This document shows, in pieces, positions 11,660-22,910 of a stretch of DNA of 64,000 bases (positions are counted from its first letter, which is position 1; the number at the start of each line of letters is the position of its first letter). Where the stretch lies: the NCBI GenBank assembly GCA_015680685.1, contig MNCI01038293.1, positions 303,415-367,414 of the forward strand, in the 5' to 3' direction. Below the pieces are notes generated by a model, which was not told the origin of the DNA, searched no databases, and saw only the letters and a list, made by a program, of their open reading frames with translations. The position numbers and the translations under genes were made by a program. This DNA is from Gnetum montanum. Its lineage: Eukaryota; Streptophyta; Gnetopsida; Gnetales; Gnetaceae.

Positions 11660-14342
11660 ATAACCAATGACCTGAACACAAGGCGTTGGATGACAAATGG
11701 TACAATGTCCTTTGTGTAAAGATTTAGGTGGGCCTATCATTAGACTATCAAGAAATAGAAGCGAAGCATAATTTTGAAATCATCCATCGAAATGGGGAGT
11801 TTTTTCCCACCCCTGATACAATCATCCCACTCATCGATAACTTTAAGTGGATCCTATAACAACTTATTAGGGTGAATGGGCCAAAAGAATAAGATGCAAT
11901 ATCAAACTATGATGAGCCCTTGCAAGATGGGTAGGAGGAGCTTGAGTCTCATTCAAACAATGGTGTTCCATTTTATGCCTCTTTCCAACAATGTACCTCC
12001 ACTTTTATGCTACACTAGATACAGTCCTCTACCTTCTTTGAGGCAAGAGTGACACTTCTACAACCTAAGTCCCCACCTGTGGTAACTAGTCACCAAGTCC
12101 TACATGTGCAAAAAAGTGTAGGACCTTCTACCACTTTTCCCTTTGTCATCTCCTCATAGCCTATGCAACTTTTCTTATTGACATCCATGATTCCAAGACT
12201 GCCATTTGTGCACACAATGCCCATATCTCAACCATGGATAGGTCATGTGCCCTTTCTCCTAGCCATCTTAGTAGCACTACCAACAACAACCCAAGCCTCA
12301 ACCACGTGATGGGCCATGACCTCTATGCCCATAGCACAATTGTTACTCATACCACAATACATGCAACAATAGACTCAACAAGCATCACATGTGGTGGCAC
12401 AACCCACAACAAGGCTATGGGCTACTCAGATGGCACCACCATAGTATAGCCAACACAACCCTCTGCAACATCTCCGAGCTTGGACCAAGCATTCCAACTC
12501 ATTCAAACTCTCATGGAGGAGGTTAGGAAACTTAAAGCAGCCAACTCAAAAATGGTCCATGTGATGGACTTATATCAAGATGATCTCATTAGGTCTACAA
12601 TTTCACCACTCACATTACCTCCTAGGGTCCAACTTCCCTAATTCACGAAATACAACAATGAGAGGGACCCCAATGCCCACCTGGGAACTTTTAATTCTGA
12701 GTGCCTAATTTTACAAACATGGCCACATGCAATCACCCATGTCTTTACCATGTCCCTGATCAACAAATCTCTCAATTAGTACTATGCGCTCCCTAGATCT
12801 TCCATTTCAACTTTGGAGGAGTTGCTCAGCCAATTTGTGATCTACTTCAAGTACAACTTGAAGCCCAAAGCTACCTTAGATCAACTGATGAACATCAAAC
12901 AAGGGGTGCTATAGCCAATGCAAAAATTTATACAATGTTGGAGTGTTTCCCTTAATGAAATTTGTGAGCCAATAACCAAAACTCACTGACTGGCTATCTT
13001 CAAGGATGCAGTAAATGATTTTATCATGTCAAAATTGTGCTACTTAGCCCTACACTCTCTCAACCAAGCTTTTTCTCAAATGAAGAGCATACAAGACGTG
13101 TTGAAAGCCAGTAAGGACATGGCCTATGTAGCCTACAAAAATGCACATACAAAAAAGGATAAAAAAAAGGGAAAGGCAAAAACAATTGTTGCAATTATGG
13201 CCAATGAAGCCAAACCCAATAACACTAAGCCAATAATCAGGGTGGCTAAATCCTCAGCCAACAATAACAAGGCATCAGGTTCTAGCACCATGGGAACCAA
13301 CCAGCTTGCATCATCAGTAGTCGTAGGGCAAGCTCCCCAAAGGCCAAAATTTGAGTGTAAGGATCACTCAAAGTACACCCGCTTACCCATCAAGCTATCA
13401 GAGCTTTTAGAATAGTTTCTTAGTGTTGGGTGAATTCAGCAAAAAAAAATGTTAGAGGATGCATAGAAATGCCATGAGAGATACTATGAGGTCCTCAAAA
13501 ACCCTTCTGCAGCTATGCCAAATGAGCCATTAGTCCCTAAAAACTTCAAATTATACCAATCCTGCAACTCCCACCAATTACATGGCCATGACACAAACTA
13601 CTGCTTGGTGTTGAAATATGATGTCCAACACATGATTGATCAAGGAAAACTGGTCCTTGATGAAAGTAGTCATGTATGGCTAGAAAACAAATCCATGAAG
13701 GTCTACAAGGATCCTCTCAGTGCTAGTGGTGTAGGTTACATCATCAATGTTATTAGTGTTGATAATGACATAGAACTAGCACATGAACCATTTGTGGTTT
13801 GTGTGCCCTTTGATGACACTAGGGCCTCAACATCAACTAGACCTCAATTTCCTTCCATCATCAAAGCACCACCTCAGATGCCCATGACATGCTTTGTGGT
13901 TAAGGCCCCACAGCACATTGTGGCGATGGAAACCCATACATCTTTTATCATTTAGGTGTCAAAACATGCGAATCCCCCACATGCCTAGGGTCCAGTGGTG
14001 GGAACTATGTCTCAACCTACCCACCCAAAGAGACATGATGAGTTTCTAGCTAACAAGATGACTAGAGAGCACATTGAGCAAGATCCTCCTAAGCCCATGC
14101 CCTTATTATCTGTCCCCATGGCCTCATTGTCTTAGGCCACCAATGCCAACACAAATAGTCAACAAACAAGCACCAAGGCTCGAAGGCTCACTGCACAACC
14201 AAAAGTTAAATCTCCTCCCTGGGAGATTTTTCTCTTAGGATGCATAGAGGAGGTAAAATCCACCAAAACAATAGATAGTGAAAAATATTTCTTGGACACA
14301 TTGGTGTAAGTTAAACATGCTCTAAAACAAAAGAACACAACT
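11660..14342 (+). pseudogene. gag of outer Tat-like element
   Basis: This is the structural protein that packages the RNA. The N-terminal third is poorly conserved. From 12480 it reads LMEEVRKLKAANSKM, then the retrotransposon gag domain: FTKYNNERDPNAHL, YALPRSSISTLEELL, FKYNLKPKATLDQL. A linker follows, then a zinc-knuckle-like segment at about 13550-13620 (C-N-S-H-Q-L-H-G-H-D-T-N-Y-C). Each block matches the inner element's gag. Several stops are present, for example TAG in place of the Trp in WYRALP near 12778. Open segments survive at 13026-13415 and 13515-13955. It runs in sense toward the protease. Confidence 0.8.
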
Positions 14343-15240
14343 TTGAGCCTATACGACCTGATTATGACCTCTTCTACTCATCATGAGGCATTGATCTATA
14401 TGTTGGTGTCTATTCTTGTTAAGGAAGATATTCTAGCAAATGAAAAGACCATCCATGCCATAATTCTTCCACCCATAACCAAAGAGTCAAGGTCAACACC
14501 CTTGACATTTCATGAAGAGGCAGTCAAGGTTGATCCTAAGAAGGGCCAAGTAACCATTGCACCCATGTTTATAAAAATTCATATAGGCCAACACAAAATT
14601 CATAGGGTGCACGTTGATGATGGGGCAACAAAAAATTTCATCCCATTTCCCATCGTCGACAAACTTGGCATGGTTGACCAAACTAGGCCAACAAAAACAA
14701 CATGCCTGAAATCCTTCAATGGAGGGCATGTGGTTGTAAAAGGAATAGTCACAATATATTTTGTGGTAGGGGAGAAATTCCCTGCTAACATTGAATTCAT
14801 TGTGGTTGAAGAAATTCCTAGATTTAACGTAATCCTAGGGAGGTCTTGGCTAGCCCAACTATAGGCTATTTCTTCACCCATTCACCAAGAGATCCACTTG
14901 CCCTATGAGGGTGGAGAGGTGGTGATCTTTGATGACAATGTAGCCTCTTTGACCATCAACAACATAGATACTGAACAATGGTTGAAGGTAGAATTCTCTA
15001 AAGATGCATCGCCAGCTTAAAGTGAAATTCAATCTTATTTAGCTGATATTAAACAACCAAGTGAGGAAAGAAACCTCCTTGAGGGAGCTCTCTAGGTAGA
15101 ATTACCCTTCTCTACAATAGAGAAAGGTCTAGGGTAATACTGTATTATGCCTCCTAGGCCTTACGTGTTGCCTAACCTACATTAAGTTAGAAAGCACCTA
15201 CGCGACTAGGGCATGCCCTTAGTTTGCTTGCATGTTTAAA
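14343..15240 (+). pseudogene. Aspartic protease of outer Tat-like element
   Basis: A 173-codon open frame (14343-14864) holds a retropepsin-type domain. The active-site loop is VHVDDGATKNFIP (D-D-G instead of the usual D-S/T-G), and the second characteristic motif is FNVILGRSWLAQL. It would cut the Gag-Pol precursor. The region in front (LSLYDLIMTSSTHHEAL) matches LSLYDLLMTSREHREAM in the inner copy. Behind the stop the coding likeness continues to about 15170 (PPRPYVLPNL, compared with SPRPYATLNV in the inner copy), then stops. RT does not follow directly, which is unusual for a Ty3 pol. Confidence 0.75.
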
Positions 15241-15364
15241 CTTTCCCTTTCTCCTTTTCCTATATAATTATGATCACATTATTGTTTACATCCTACATTA
15301 GTTGTGTCATTTTTTTAGTTTGTGTGATTTCATTTATCTTTTTCACAAAAAAAGGGGTCCCGAA

Positions 15365-15610
15365 AAGGCGTTAAACTATCACTTGGCCCACTAAGACCTA
15401 AAACTGGCAACTTGCTTCCTTGTACTTCATGGCCTAGGAAGGCCCTAAACTATCACACGACGCACTAAGGCCTAAAACTAACAACCAACTCCCATTTATA
15501 GATGGCTTGAAATGGCCTTAAATTAGCAATGGCCTGAAATGGCCTTAAACTAGCGATGGCCCTTCTACTACGGCCTTAAACTAGCATGGGGTCCATAAGG
15601 GGTCTAACTA
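15365..15610 (+). repeat. Short-repeat array with TTAAACTA core, behind protease
   Basis: At least eight imperfect units of GGCCYTAAACTAGC type are spaced 20-45 bases apart, for example AATGGCCTTAAACTAGCGAT and GGCCCTAAACTATCAC. The inner element has the same at 27220-27370 on -. A related core lies behind the integrase in both elements. Confidence 0.75.
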
Positions 15611-15814
15611 CATCAATAAAATCATAAGTTAAAATTATATTACATATAATACCACAAAATGACAAGAAAATAATTGTAACATTTTCATTTAACTATCAAT
15701 AATGTATGAAGTTCACGTTTACATCCAAAACATAAAATCTTCAAAAAATGCAAAATCACCCAATAGCAGGGCTATGTCTTAAGCATTTCAACCTACAATG
15801 TGTAATGGTGGGGG

Positions 15815-16029
15815 CTAGGGCTCTTCCTCTTCCTCTTTTTCTACAACTCCACTGGGTCCTATGCCATCACCCAAAACCTGCACCAAATAAAAATAAAATA
15901 ATAAATTATCCAACAAGTGAGGTGATATGCAACATTATAATAAAGTAAATCAAAATAAGGTAAACTAAATCAACCAGCAAAGGGCCCGCATCCATGTCTA
16001 GGTGCATCCTGTCAAGGCCAACCTCTAGG
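15815..16029 (-). pseudogene. Antisense gene of outer element: end of exon 7 and exon 8
   Basis: Read on the minus strand, the bases left of the inner insertion continue exon 7: EVGLDRMHLDMDAGPL aligns with WAGLDKLPFAAEVGPS of the inner copy. A donor-like GTTGAT near 15974 and an acceptor TTGGTGCAG at 15878-15886 bracket an intron. Exon 8 (15877-15815) then encodes a short acidic tail ending EKEEEEEP and TAG. It is much shorter than the 77-codon exon 8 of the inner copy. The rest of this gene lies beyond the inner element, at 32889-36130. Confidence 0.65.
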
Positions 16030-17312
16030 TGTAACAACGGAAAACGTTGCCAGCTGGAAATACCGAATAAAATTTTGTGTACACAGTTTTAACCACGGAT
16101 CCGTGCAAGGGCTATGCTAGAAAAATGGATCCACAACACCTTGAACGGTCTTGTCAATCATACAAGTACTTACAAATTAGTAAAATCGGTTTAAGGTTAT
16201 AAATATTCCATGGAGTGATTTGATTCGATAGATTGTAAAAGGAGAGAAGACTCTGTATTTAAGGTTGCAACAACGATGATAACGTTAACATGGTGAATGC
16301 AAATCAGATTCAGCGAGGTACGTGATTTAAGGATGCAGACTTTGAACCAAAGAAGCAGTTTATGTATTCCGTACACAAAGTTACAATAAGAAGATCCTGA
16401 TTACCTTGTGCAAAATGCACACAAAATAACAAGGAAAACTTTTGTTATAAAGGATGCAGGATGGAGCTTAGTCTACCTCAGAAATCACAAGTGGAGTACA
16501 AGGAAGGTCAAGCTCGAACACCTATCAATCAACTGCGTCTGATTAATAGATCTTGTTAATCTCACCAGATGATCTCTGGATCGCCTCTTGCTATCGATGC
16601 TCAAGCAAACTGTACTTTGTCTTTGCTAGAAGGTGATGTTGTCAACAATTGCCAAAGTGCTATTCTCTGTATCTCTGCTCAAAGTGGTAGGTTCTCCAAT
16701 GTTCAAAAAATTCCCTTGCCTCTTTGATTTTCCAACCGCCCTTGTATCTTTGTCAATTGGGATATTTATAGGCTGCGACATCCTGTGGAAAAGGTGCACC
16801 CCTAATGACGTGTATCCTGAACGTTTCGGGTACCGTTGAACTGACCATTTTATGTCAAACTGTGACTATGCACAATACGCTCATTTGCGTATTGTGCGTG
16901 TGAAGAACAGATGCACGTTAGGCATGTTTCAACTGTCTTTGGGTTATATTATGCTCATTCACGTTGTGTCACGTGTAAGAGTGTAATGAAGCATGAAAGC
17001 AATGGATTCAAGTTGTTTTACGCTCGTGTATGTAGCTGCGCATAATGAAGCCTAAACAATGTTTAGCTTGGCGATGCATTATGCTCTGATACACAACATT
17101 GCATAACGAGCATAAGATGAGTTATCCACATGCCAAGAGAAAAGGGTTGAGCTATTACACTTCTCTATACTTTGCCTTTGACTATTTTGGGGCTCATTAT
17201 GCTGCCATGCGTAACAGAGCGTAAACTTATCTTTGAACAAAAGCTGATATGCACTCTCGCCTGAATTGCGAATCTTTGCCTGAGGCCGACTCACAATTTT
17301 CATGGTGTTTCA
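16030..17312 (-). repeat. Inner element 3' LTR
   Basis: On + it reads TGTAACAACGG at the left and GGTGTTTCA at the right. It is the same length as the 31606-32888 copy. By eye the first 165 aligned bases differ at about 25 sites and the next 100 at about 6, mostly transitions. It is rich in GCGTA/TACGC motifs. Confidence 0.92.
16870..16897. promoter_or_regulatory. Palindrome in the inner LTR
   Basis: GCACAATACGC, a 6-base loop, then GCGTATTGTGC: perfect 11-bp arms. The same place in the other LTR (near 32448) has one arm mutated. It lies in the upstream half of the LTR in transcription sense and may be a protein-binding site. The function is inferred. Confidence 0.5.
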
Positions 17313-17330
17313 ATGGCCCCTCTTTGTTGA
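17313..17330 (-). other. Polypurine tract of inner element
   Basis: On the minus strand CAACAAAGAGGGGCCAT abuts the 3' LTR start TGAAACACC. The outer element has ATCAACAAAGAGAAGCTAA in front of TGAAACACC at 43379. This is the plus-strand DNA primer site. Confidence 0.7.
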
Positions 17331-17892
17331 CGATTAGAGGGCTTGCCCGAAAGACGTCGACAAAGAATATGAAACACTGAATTGGTAGAAGCAAGAACAA
17401 CGTCCATCCATGGCTACTCAAGTGTTACCCTGTCAACATGGAAGAGCAAAGCTAGAGGGAATGGGAGATAAAATGATATGGTAGAAAACAGGTTTGGGGA
17501 AGACTCAAACAGGTCAGGACGGTAGAAGTATGGCATACGCTTACTGAACGCACAGAAACATACGCACACTTATGTCAACAGGAATGCTTTTAGGCAAGCA
17601 TAGCACATCAGCCTGAGATTCCTCTATTATAGATTATGGCAGGAATGCTTGCAAAAGGAGCACGACGCATCACTTTTTGCGATATCTCTGTTACAATATT
17701 TGATTGCGTATGGATTAGATTGTAGTGCGAGTATAAAGGATGGGTGTTTGTGTATGTAGCTGTTACATACAGGAAGCAGATGGTAGGGATGAAATGAAAT
17801 AAAAGCTAAGGGTAGGATTATGAGGGGTATAGGCATGTAGTTCTAAGTGGTCGGGCAAACCTAAGCAACCATCTCAAAACGTTGTTTGTACT

Positions 17893-18342
17893 TCACCACT
17901 CAGATGAATGCATCTTTGAACGATATCCTTGAAACAAGTAACCTGCAACCATAGGAAAAAACAGAGAATGCCATTGCTCGTGGAAATTGGAGGCGAGTTT
18001 GTCGAAACCAGTACTGCTTGAGGCGAGATAAAGCGGTCGGGCGGTGGAGAAGGAGCTGTAGCATGAGGCCAGAGTCACCAATCCTGACGATTGGCCCAGC
18101 ATATCATTTCCAAAATACATCAGACACAGTGCACCTAACTGGTTAGGCAAAGAACCAGCTAGATGGATCTGCGAAGCCAGCGTCTGATAGCGATGATCAA
18201 CAGAGGTCTCCGAGGTCGTTGTCGACAAGGATTTCATCAGGGATCTGGATGGAGAGACTAAACTCTCATAGGTACCACTGCTGCAGTGGGCGTAGTGACG
18301 GCATCTCCGAGGGATCAGTAAGATGCCTCTCAGCTCATCCAA
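17893..18342 (-). CDS. Small ORF between integrase and 3' LTR, unidentified
   Basis: An open frame of 149 codons lies in the sense direction of the inner element, between the tandem array and the 3' LTR. It is Ser- and Leu-rich (SLSTTTSETSVDHRYQTL, SCYSSFSTARPLYLASSS). I recognise no domain. Tat-lineage elements are known to carry extra ORFs in this interval. The matching stretch of the outer element (about 41900-42450) shows no clear homologous frame, so it may be chance. The rest of 17331-18470 shows nothing I can name. Confidence 0.3.
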   Translation of the reverse strand: MDELRGILLIPRRCRHYAHCSSGTYESLVSPSRSLMKSLSTTTSETSVDHRYQTLASQIHLAGSLPNQLGALCLMYFGNDMLGQSSGLVTLASCYSSFSTARPLYLASSSTGFDKLASNFHEQWHSLFFPMVAGYLFQGYRSKMHSSEW

Positions 18343-18469
18343 GGAATCAGTAGGATGCCAATGGGGTGGCGACGTTGGGACTGTCCCAGTGTCCCACCCC
18401 GTTTGTTGTGCAACTGTACAGAGATGATCACGCTCACCTGATATTCCTGGCAGCAGTCTGTAAGAACCA

Positions 18470-18990
18470 TTTTTAAGTCCTGGTAGATTGTTATTGCTAT
18501 TTTTAAGTCTCAGCAGACCATGGTCCCAGTTTAAAGTCTGGGCGGACCGAGAAGTGCTAGTTTTACATCGTAGCGGATGATGTCGGTTCTAGTTTATGGT
18601 CTCAGCAGACCATGCTGTGGATGTCAGTTTCATGTCATGACCCAGGGACAAAGCTATGTTGGTTTTACATCTTAGCAGATGATTGCTTACTTGTGCTAGT
18701 TTTATGTCATAGCGGACAGCCGGTGCCAATTTAGCGTCATGGCGGACGCGTGCAAAAGATGTTAGTTTTTCGTCTTAGTGAACCTGTACAACACTGCTAG
18801 TTTTACGTCGTAGCAGACGGTTACAACGTGCCAATTTAGTGTCATGGTAGACAATCAATGCCAGTTTAGCATCATGGCAGACAGGTGCAAGGAATGTCAG
18901 TTTTATGTCGTAGCGGATGATTTTTGTCAGTTTAACGTCATAGCAGATGGTTGTTGCCAGTTTAGCGTCGTAGCAGACGATGGTTGCCAT
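18470..18990 (-). repeat. Tandem array behind integrase, about 30-40-bp units
   Basis: About a dozen units of the form GTCTGCTACGACGTAAAACT plus a variable spacer (minus sense; on +, GCCAGTTTAGCGTCGTAGCA). Related units (CTATGACATTAAACTAGCAC) occur at 41526-41830 behind the outer integrase. Conservation of position and core between elements argues for a cis role. Confidence 0.8.
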
Positions 18991-18999
18991 ACCTGATTT

Positions 19000-20120
19000 T
19001 TCACACCATAGACGCTGCTAAATGTCATAACTTTTCAGATATACGTGATTTACAGGGTTCAGTAATTCACTGTCGTTGACGTCTACTAACCTGAATGCTT
19101 CGTTGTTGTATGTGTTAGTCACCAAGAAAGGGCCCTCCCAGTTCGCAGACAAAATTCCTACTGGTTCATGAACGGCCTTAAGAACTAGATCTCCTTTCTT
19201 GATCGGGCGCTGTTGAAGGTTGTGATGATGTTTCTATCTCTGTTTATCTTGATATTTTTCAATCGTGTCAAGAGCCTGTATTCGCTTCTCTTCCACTGAA
19301 TTCAAATCCATTATCCGAGACTCGGTGTGTTGAGCCTCATTTATAATGGTGGAGAGGACCATTCTCAGAGAAGGAATTTGCAACTCGAGGAGCAGCACTA
19401 CTTCAGATCCGTAAACCAGGCTATAGGGCGTACTACTTGTAGCTGTCCTACATGTAGTACGATATGCCCATAGCACATAGAGGATTTGTTCATGCCACTG
19501 TCTTTTGTTTCCGTCGAGCATTTTCTTGAGTAGATTGATGATCACTTTGTTCGTTGCTTCAGCTTGACCATTCACTTGTGGGTAGTAAGGGGAAGAAAAA
19601 GATTGTCTAATGCCGAGGTTGTTACAGAATGATTTGGTTTCCGTGCTACTAAACTGTGGCCCGTTGTTAGTCATGATAGTCATCGGGAGACCAAATCTGG
19701 TTACTATATTGTCTAAGATAAAACAGCAAATCTGTTGAGATGTGATCTTCCATAGAGGAATAGCTTCTACCCACTTCGTAAAATACTCGGTAGCGGTAAT
19801 GATGAAGCTATGACATGTGAAAGATTTCGGTGTGATGGGGCCTATGATGTCAAGTCCCCATCATTGGAATGACCATGTTATCTGTGTTGTATGTAATTCT
19901 GTAGGTGACACATGTATGAGATTCATGTGCCGCTGACACCTGTCATAGGTTTTAACCTTTGTCAGGCAATATTTTTCCATGCATGGCCAGTAGTATCCTA
20001 AGCAATGGATTTTTAAGGCCATAGCCCATGGTGCTACGTGGCCGTCGCATAGTCCCTCGTGAACCTCGCCAACGATACGTTGGGCTTGGTCCTTGTTAAC
20101 GCAGATAAGCAACACACCAT
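19000..20120 (-). pseudogene. Integrase of inner Tat-like element
   Basis: This enzyme joins the element's DNA ends to the chromosome. In reading order (high to low coordinates) there is a zinc-binding region with EVHEGLCDGH and TYDRCQRH, where the first Cys of the CxxC pair is Tyr. Then comes the core: GLDIIGPITP (first Asp), MTNNGPQFSS at 19661-19675 (second catalytic Asp replaced by Asn), and VNGQAEATNK near 19550-19572 (Glu present). It continues through LYVLWAYRTTCR and VYGSEVVLLLE to a C-terminal domain with NWEGPFLV. A TGA or frame break separates segments near 19233 and 19690-19860. It cannot be active. Confidence 0.85.
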
Positions 20121-20193
20121 CAAAAGAGCATCTACAGAGAGTATTGTCTCCTATGATGATGTATTGCTTAGCCCACTTGCCAATTGCATCTTT

Positions 20194-20910
20194 CTACGTG
20201 CGTGTCAATTCAGGCGGTAGCTCACCCTGTAGGAGGTAGGTTTTAATGTTATCGTACCATTTAGGCGTGCTTTCTTCGAGAAGAGAACATACTTGCATCA
20301 CCTGAATGATAGGATTTGTGCAATCTGTTATCAATGTAGGGCAGGTGTCAAATAGATGTGAAGGCACGTTCAGAGCCAGTGTGGTCAGTGCGTCGGCCAG
20401 TGTGTTGTCAGTGCGTGGCACGTGTTGGGCATCGATGATCGTAAATCGTCGCAGAAGTTCTTTAGCCTTATCGCAGTAGGGCTGCAAATGTACTGCCTTG
20501 CAGGTGTAGACTCCTGTGATCTGATTTATGACAAGCATCGAATCGCCCCTAACCGCCAGGTGTCGAACATCGAGTTCGCTGGTAGTTAGTAATCCCCTAA
20601 GGAGCCCCTCGAACTCTACCACATTGTTCGTACAGGGGAAGGTCAAGAAATAAACGTGTAGACACACATCCTCAGGTGATAGCGTAATAACGGTGGCAGC
20701 ACTGCCACCTCTGGTAATTGAGGCTATGTCAAAATACAACGTTACCTTGAGGCCTATCAAGATAGGGCTTACACTATGTACATGTTCATTAGGGAACTCT
20801 GGTTCTATGGTTGCGTGATTGTTAACTAGTGCCGTTACTAACTGGTTAGCTATCGCTTGGCCTTTCATAGAAGATTGGCCAATATAGTGCAGATTGAATT
20901 CTGTTGTCAT
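20194..20910 (-). pseudogene. Second (archaeal-type) RNase H of inner Tat-like element
   Basis: A 238-codon open frame. The domain shows the four expected acidic positions: LYFDIASITRGGS, NNVVEFEGLLRGL, VRGDSMLVINQITG and RTDNTLADALTTLA. This extra RNase H behind the ordinary Ty3 RNase H is a hallmark of the plant Tat lineage and removes the RNA strand during reverse transcription. It is followed by KWYDNIKTYL and the integrase. This is the best-preserved piece of the element's pol, though the polyprotein is interrupted on both sides. Confidence 0.85.
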
Positions 20911-20924
20911 AGCCTTCTAGTGAG

Positions 20925-22496
20925 CTATCCTACTGCTCTCGTATAGGTTATGTGTAATGGTCCTAAGAATGTTATTTTTACAAATGATATTAACTTGGCT
21001 ATGCAAGAGGTAATGTCTACACTTTTTAGCATAAAAACTAATGTTAGGTAATTACGCTTGACTTCATTGTACCTCATTTCGTACGCACATAGAGCATGAC
21101 TCAAGTAGTAGATGGGCACTTTCGACCCATCATCCCTCCTTTGACAAAGTAATGCTGCTAACACTACGTCTGAAGTTGCGAGGTAAATGTAAAATGGTAA
21201 GTCCCTTTGTGGCGGGAAAACTGTCAGTAAATGTTGCAGTTCCTGTTTCAGGCTATCAAATGCACGCTGGCAATCTTCTGTCCATTCAAAAGTAACCCCC
21301 TTTTTGAGAAAATGCTGCATAGGGTGTAGCTTATCGGTTAATCTCAAGATGAAACGACGTATGAGTTGTAATCGTCCCTGTAACTCGTGTAATTTCTTGA
21401 GGTCTGTAGGAGGCGCTAACTCTACAATGGCTTTGACCTTATCAGGGTCAACTCGTATGCCAGTTTCTAACACCATAAACCCCAGCATGTGTCTGGTTTT
21501 AACCCTGAATACGCACTTCTTTGGGTTAAGCCAGAGCTCATATTTGGAGCATCTTTTAAGGACTAACTTCAGGTCTTCTAAATGATCCTCAGACTTTAAA
21601 GACTTGACAGCTATATCGTCTACATAATCATTCAGTTTCTCTAAGAGGTAATCACTAGAAATGTATGTCATGGCCCATTGATACGTTGCTCCAGCGTTCT
21701 TTAGATCAAAAGGCATCATAGTGTAGCAAAAGGTGCCCCAAGGCATCATGAATGTCATGGTCAATTGATGTTCTGGGTTGATGCAGATCTGGTTATAACC
21801 TGAAACCCCATCCATGAAAGATAGAAGCGCATGCCCAGCTATCGTATCGACTAGCTAGTCGATACTCGATAGTGGGAAGTTATCCTTGATTGTGGCCTTA
21901 TTCAAATCCGAGAAGTCTATGCAGATGCGTATGCTTCCAGTCTTCTTTGGGATGACTACAATGTTAGATACCCAATCTGAGTAATCGACCGCATGGATGA
22001 AACCAACCTGATATAGTTTGGTGATTTCATCATGCACAGCTAGCGTGATTTCTAGCTTAATTTTCCATACCTTTTTCCTAACTACTTTAATCTGCGGGTC
22101 TAAGATTATGTTATGTTGGATTAACCTAGGATCTAGTCTAGGCATATCCTCATATGACCATCCAAAGACTGTGATGTTGTCTTACAAGACTTGCTTTATG
22201 ACATCGTGTGTCTTCTCGTCTAATAAGGAACTGACCTTAAGCATTTTGGGCTCACCCCTATGCGTAACGATAGGAACCTCGTTAATGGGATCTTTGGTTA
22301 TGTCCCCAGCCTCCAGGTTTAGCATGTGCGTCGACTGTTCTGGCCATTATAGGGACGTTTCCGATGCTACTATGGTTACGCCATCCAAAGGGGAGTTAAT
22401 GTCTACAAGTGTAGGGTCAAATTGCCTAACTACCCTCCCGTATGGGCCTGTTAAAGTTAAAAGTGCTGAAAGTGTTGCGTCCATTTGCCGTCTATC
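20925..22496 (-). pseudogene. Reverse transcriptase and first RNase H of inner Tat-like element
   Basis: The frame is open from the acceptor-like site at 22497 (LLTLTGPYGRVVRQFDPT) through INEVPIVTHRGEPKMLKV. RT proper follows: FIHAVDYSDWVSNIVV, IRICIDFSDLNKATIK, FMDGVSGYNQICINPEHQ, and the active site YVDDIAVKS at 21611-21635, which is intact. Then KKCVFRVKTRHMLGFMV and a connection/RNase H region (FYIYLATSDVVLAALL). Stops lie near 21855 and in the upstream segment, mostly Gln to stop. In ordinary Ty3 elements RT follows the protease directly. Here about 5 kb separates them. Confidence 0.85.
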
Positions 22497-22520
22497 CTGC
22501 AAAACCGTAAAGTGCGTAAA
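22497..22520 (-). promoter_or_regulatory. Candidate 3' splice site in front of RT
   Basis: On the minus strand TTTACGGTTTTGCAG ends at 22497 and the RT frame is open from 22496. Ogre elements are known to splice out an intron between PR and RT. A donor near the end of the PR frame (GTAAAG, about 27610) is possible but unproven. Confidence 0.45.
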
Positions 22521-22910
22521 TAATTAGGAGAAAGATGACGTGATGTTGTTGGATGTGGAAGGCTAACAGAATTTTGAATATTGTAAACAGGCTATAATGA
22601 ATGCTACCCGGTTACGAGGTGATAAGATGTGGTAGTTTAACTTCATTTCGGAAAGTGGCACATGTGATATCAGCCGCATTAATATCTTGATTTTCGGGTT
22701 CCATTTTAGGAAAGTCCCGCTGAAATCGGATATCAAGTTAGTGATGCCCACATATAAGTAGGTAGTTTTTTTATGAAAAGGGGTTGTTGGCTGTTGTGAA
22801 TTCAAATTCGTGACTGTTGCTAAGCGAGAGGAGAAAGAGCGGAAGATTCGAACGTGTGGTTTGCGAAGGTTTGCAAGTGCTAAACTGTGAAAATCCTGAA
22901 AACTGCTACA

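Noticed and set aside
14493-14881. Open frames on the minus strand over the outer protease
   Set aside because: They are shadows of the sense protease frame, which has domain motifs and a match in the inner element.
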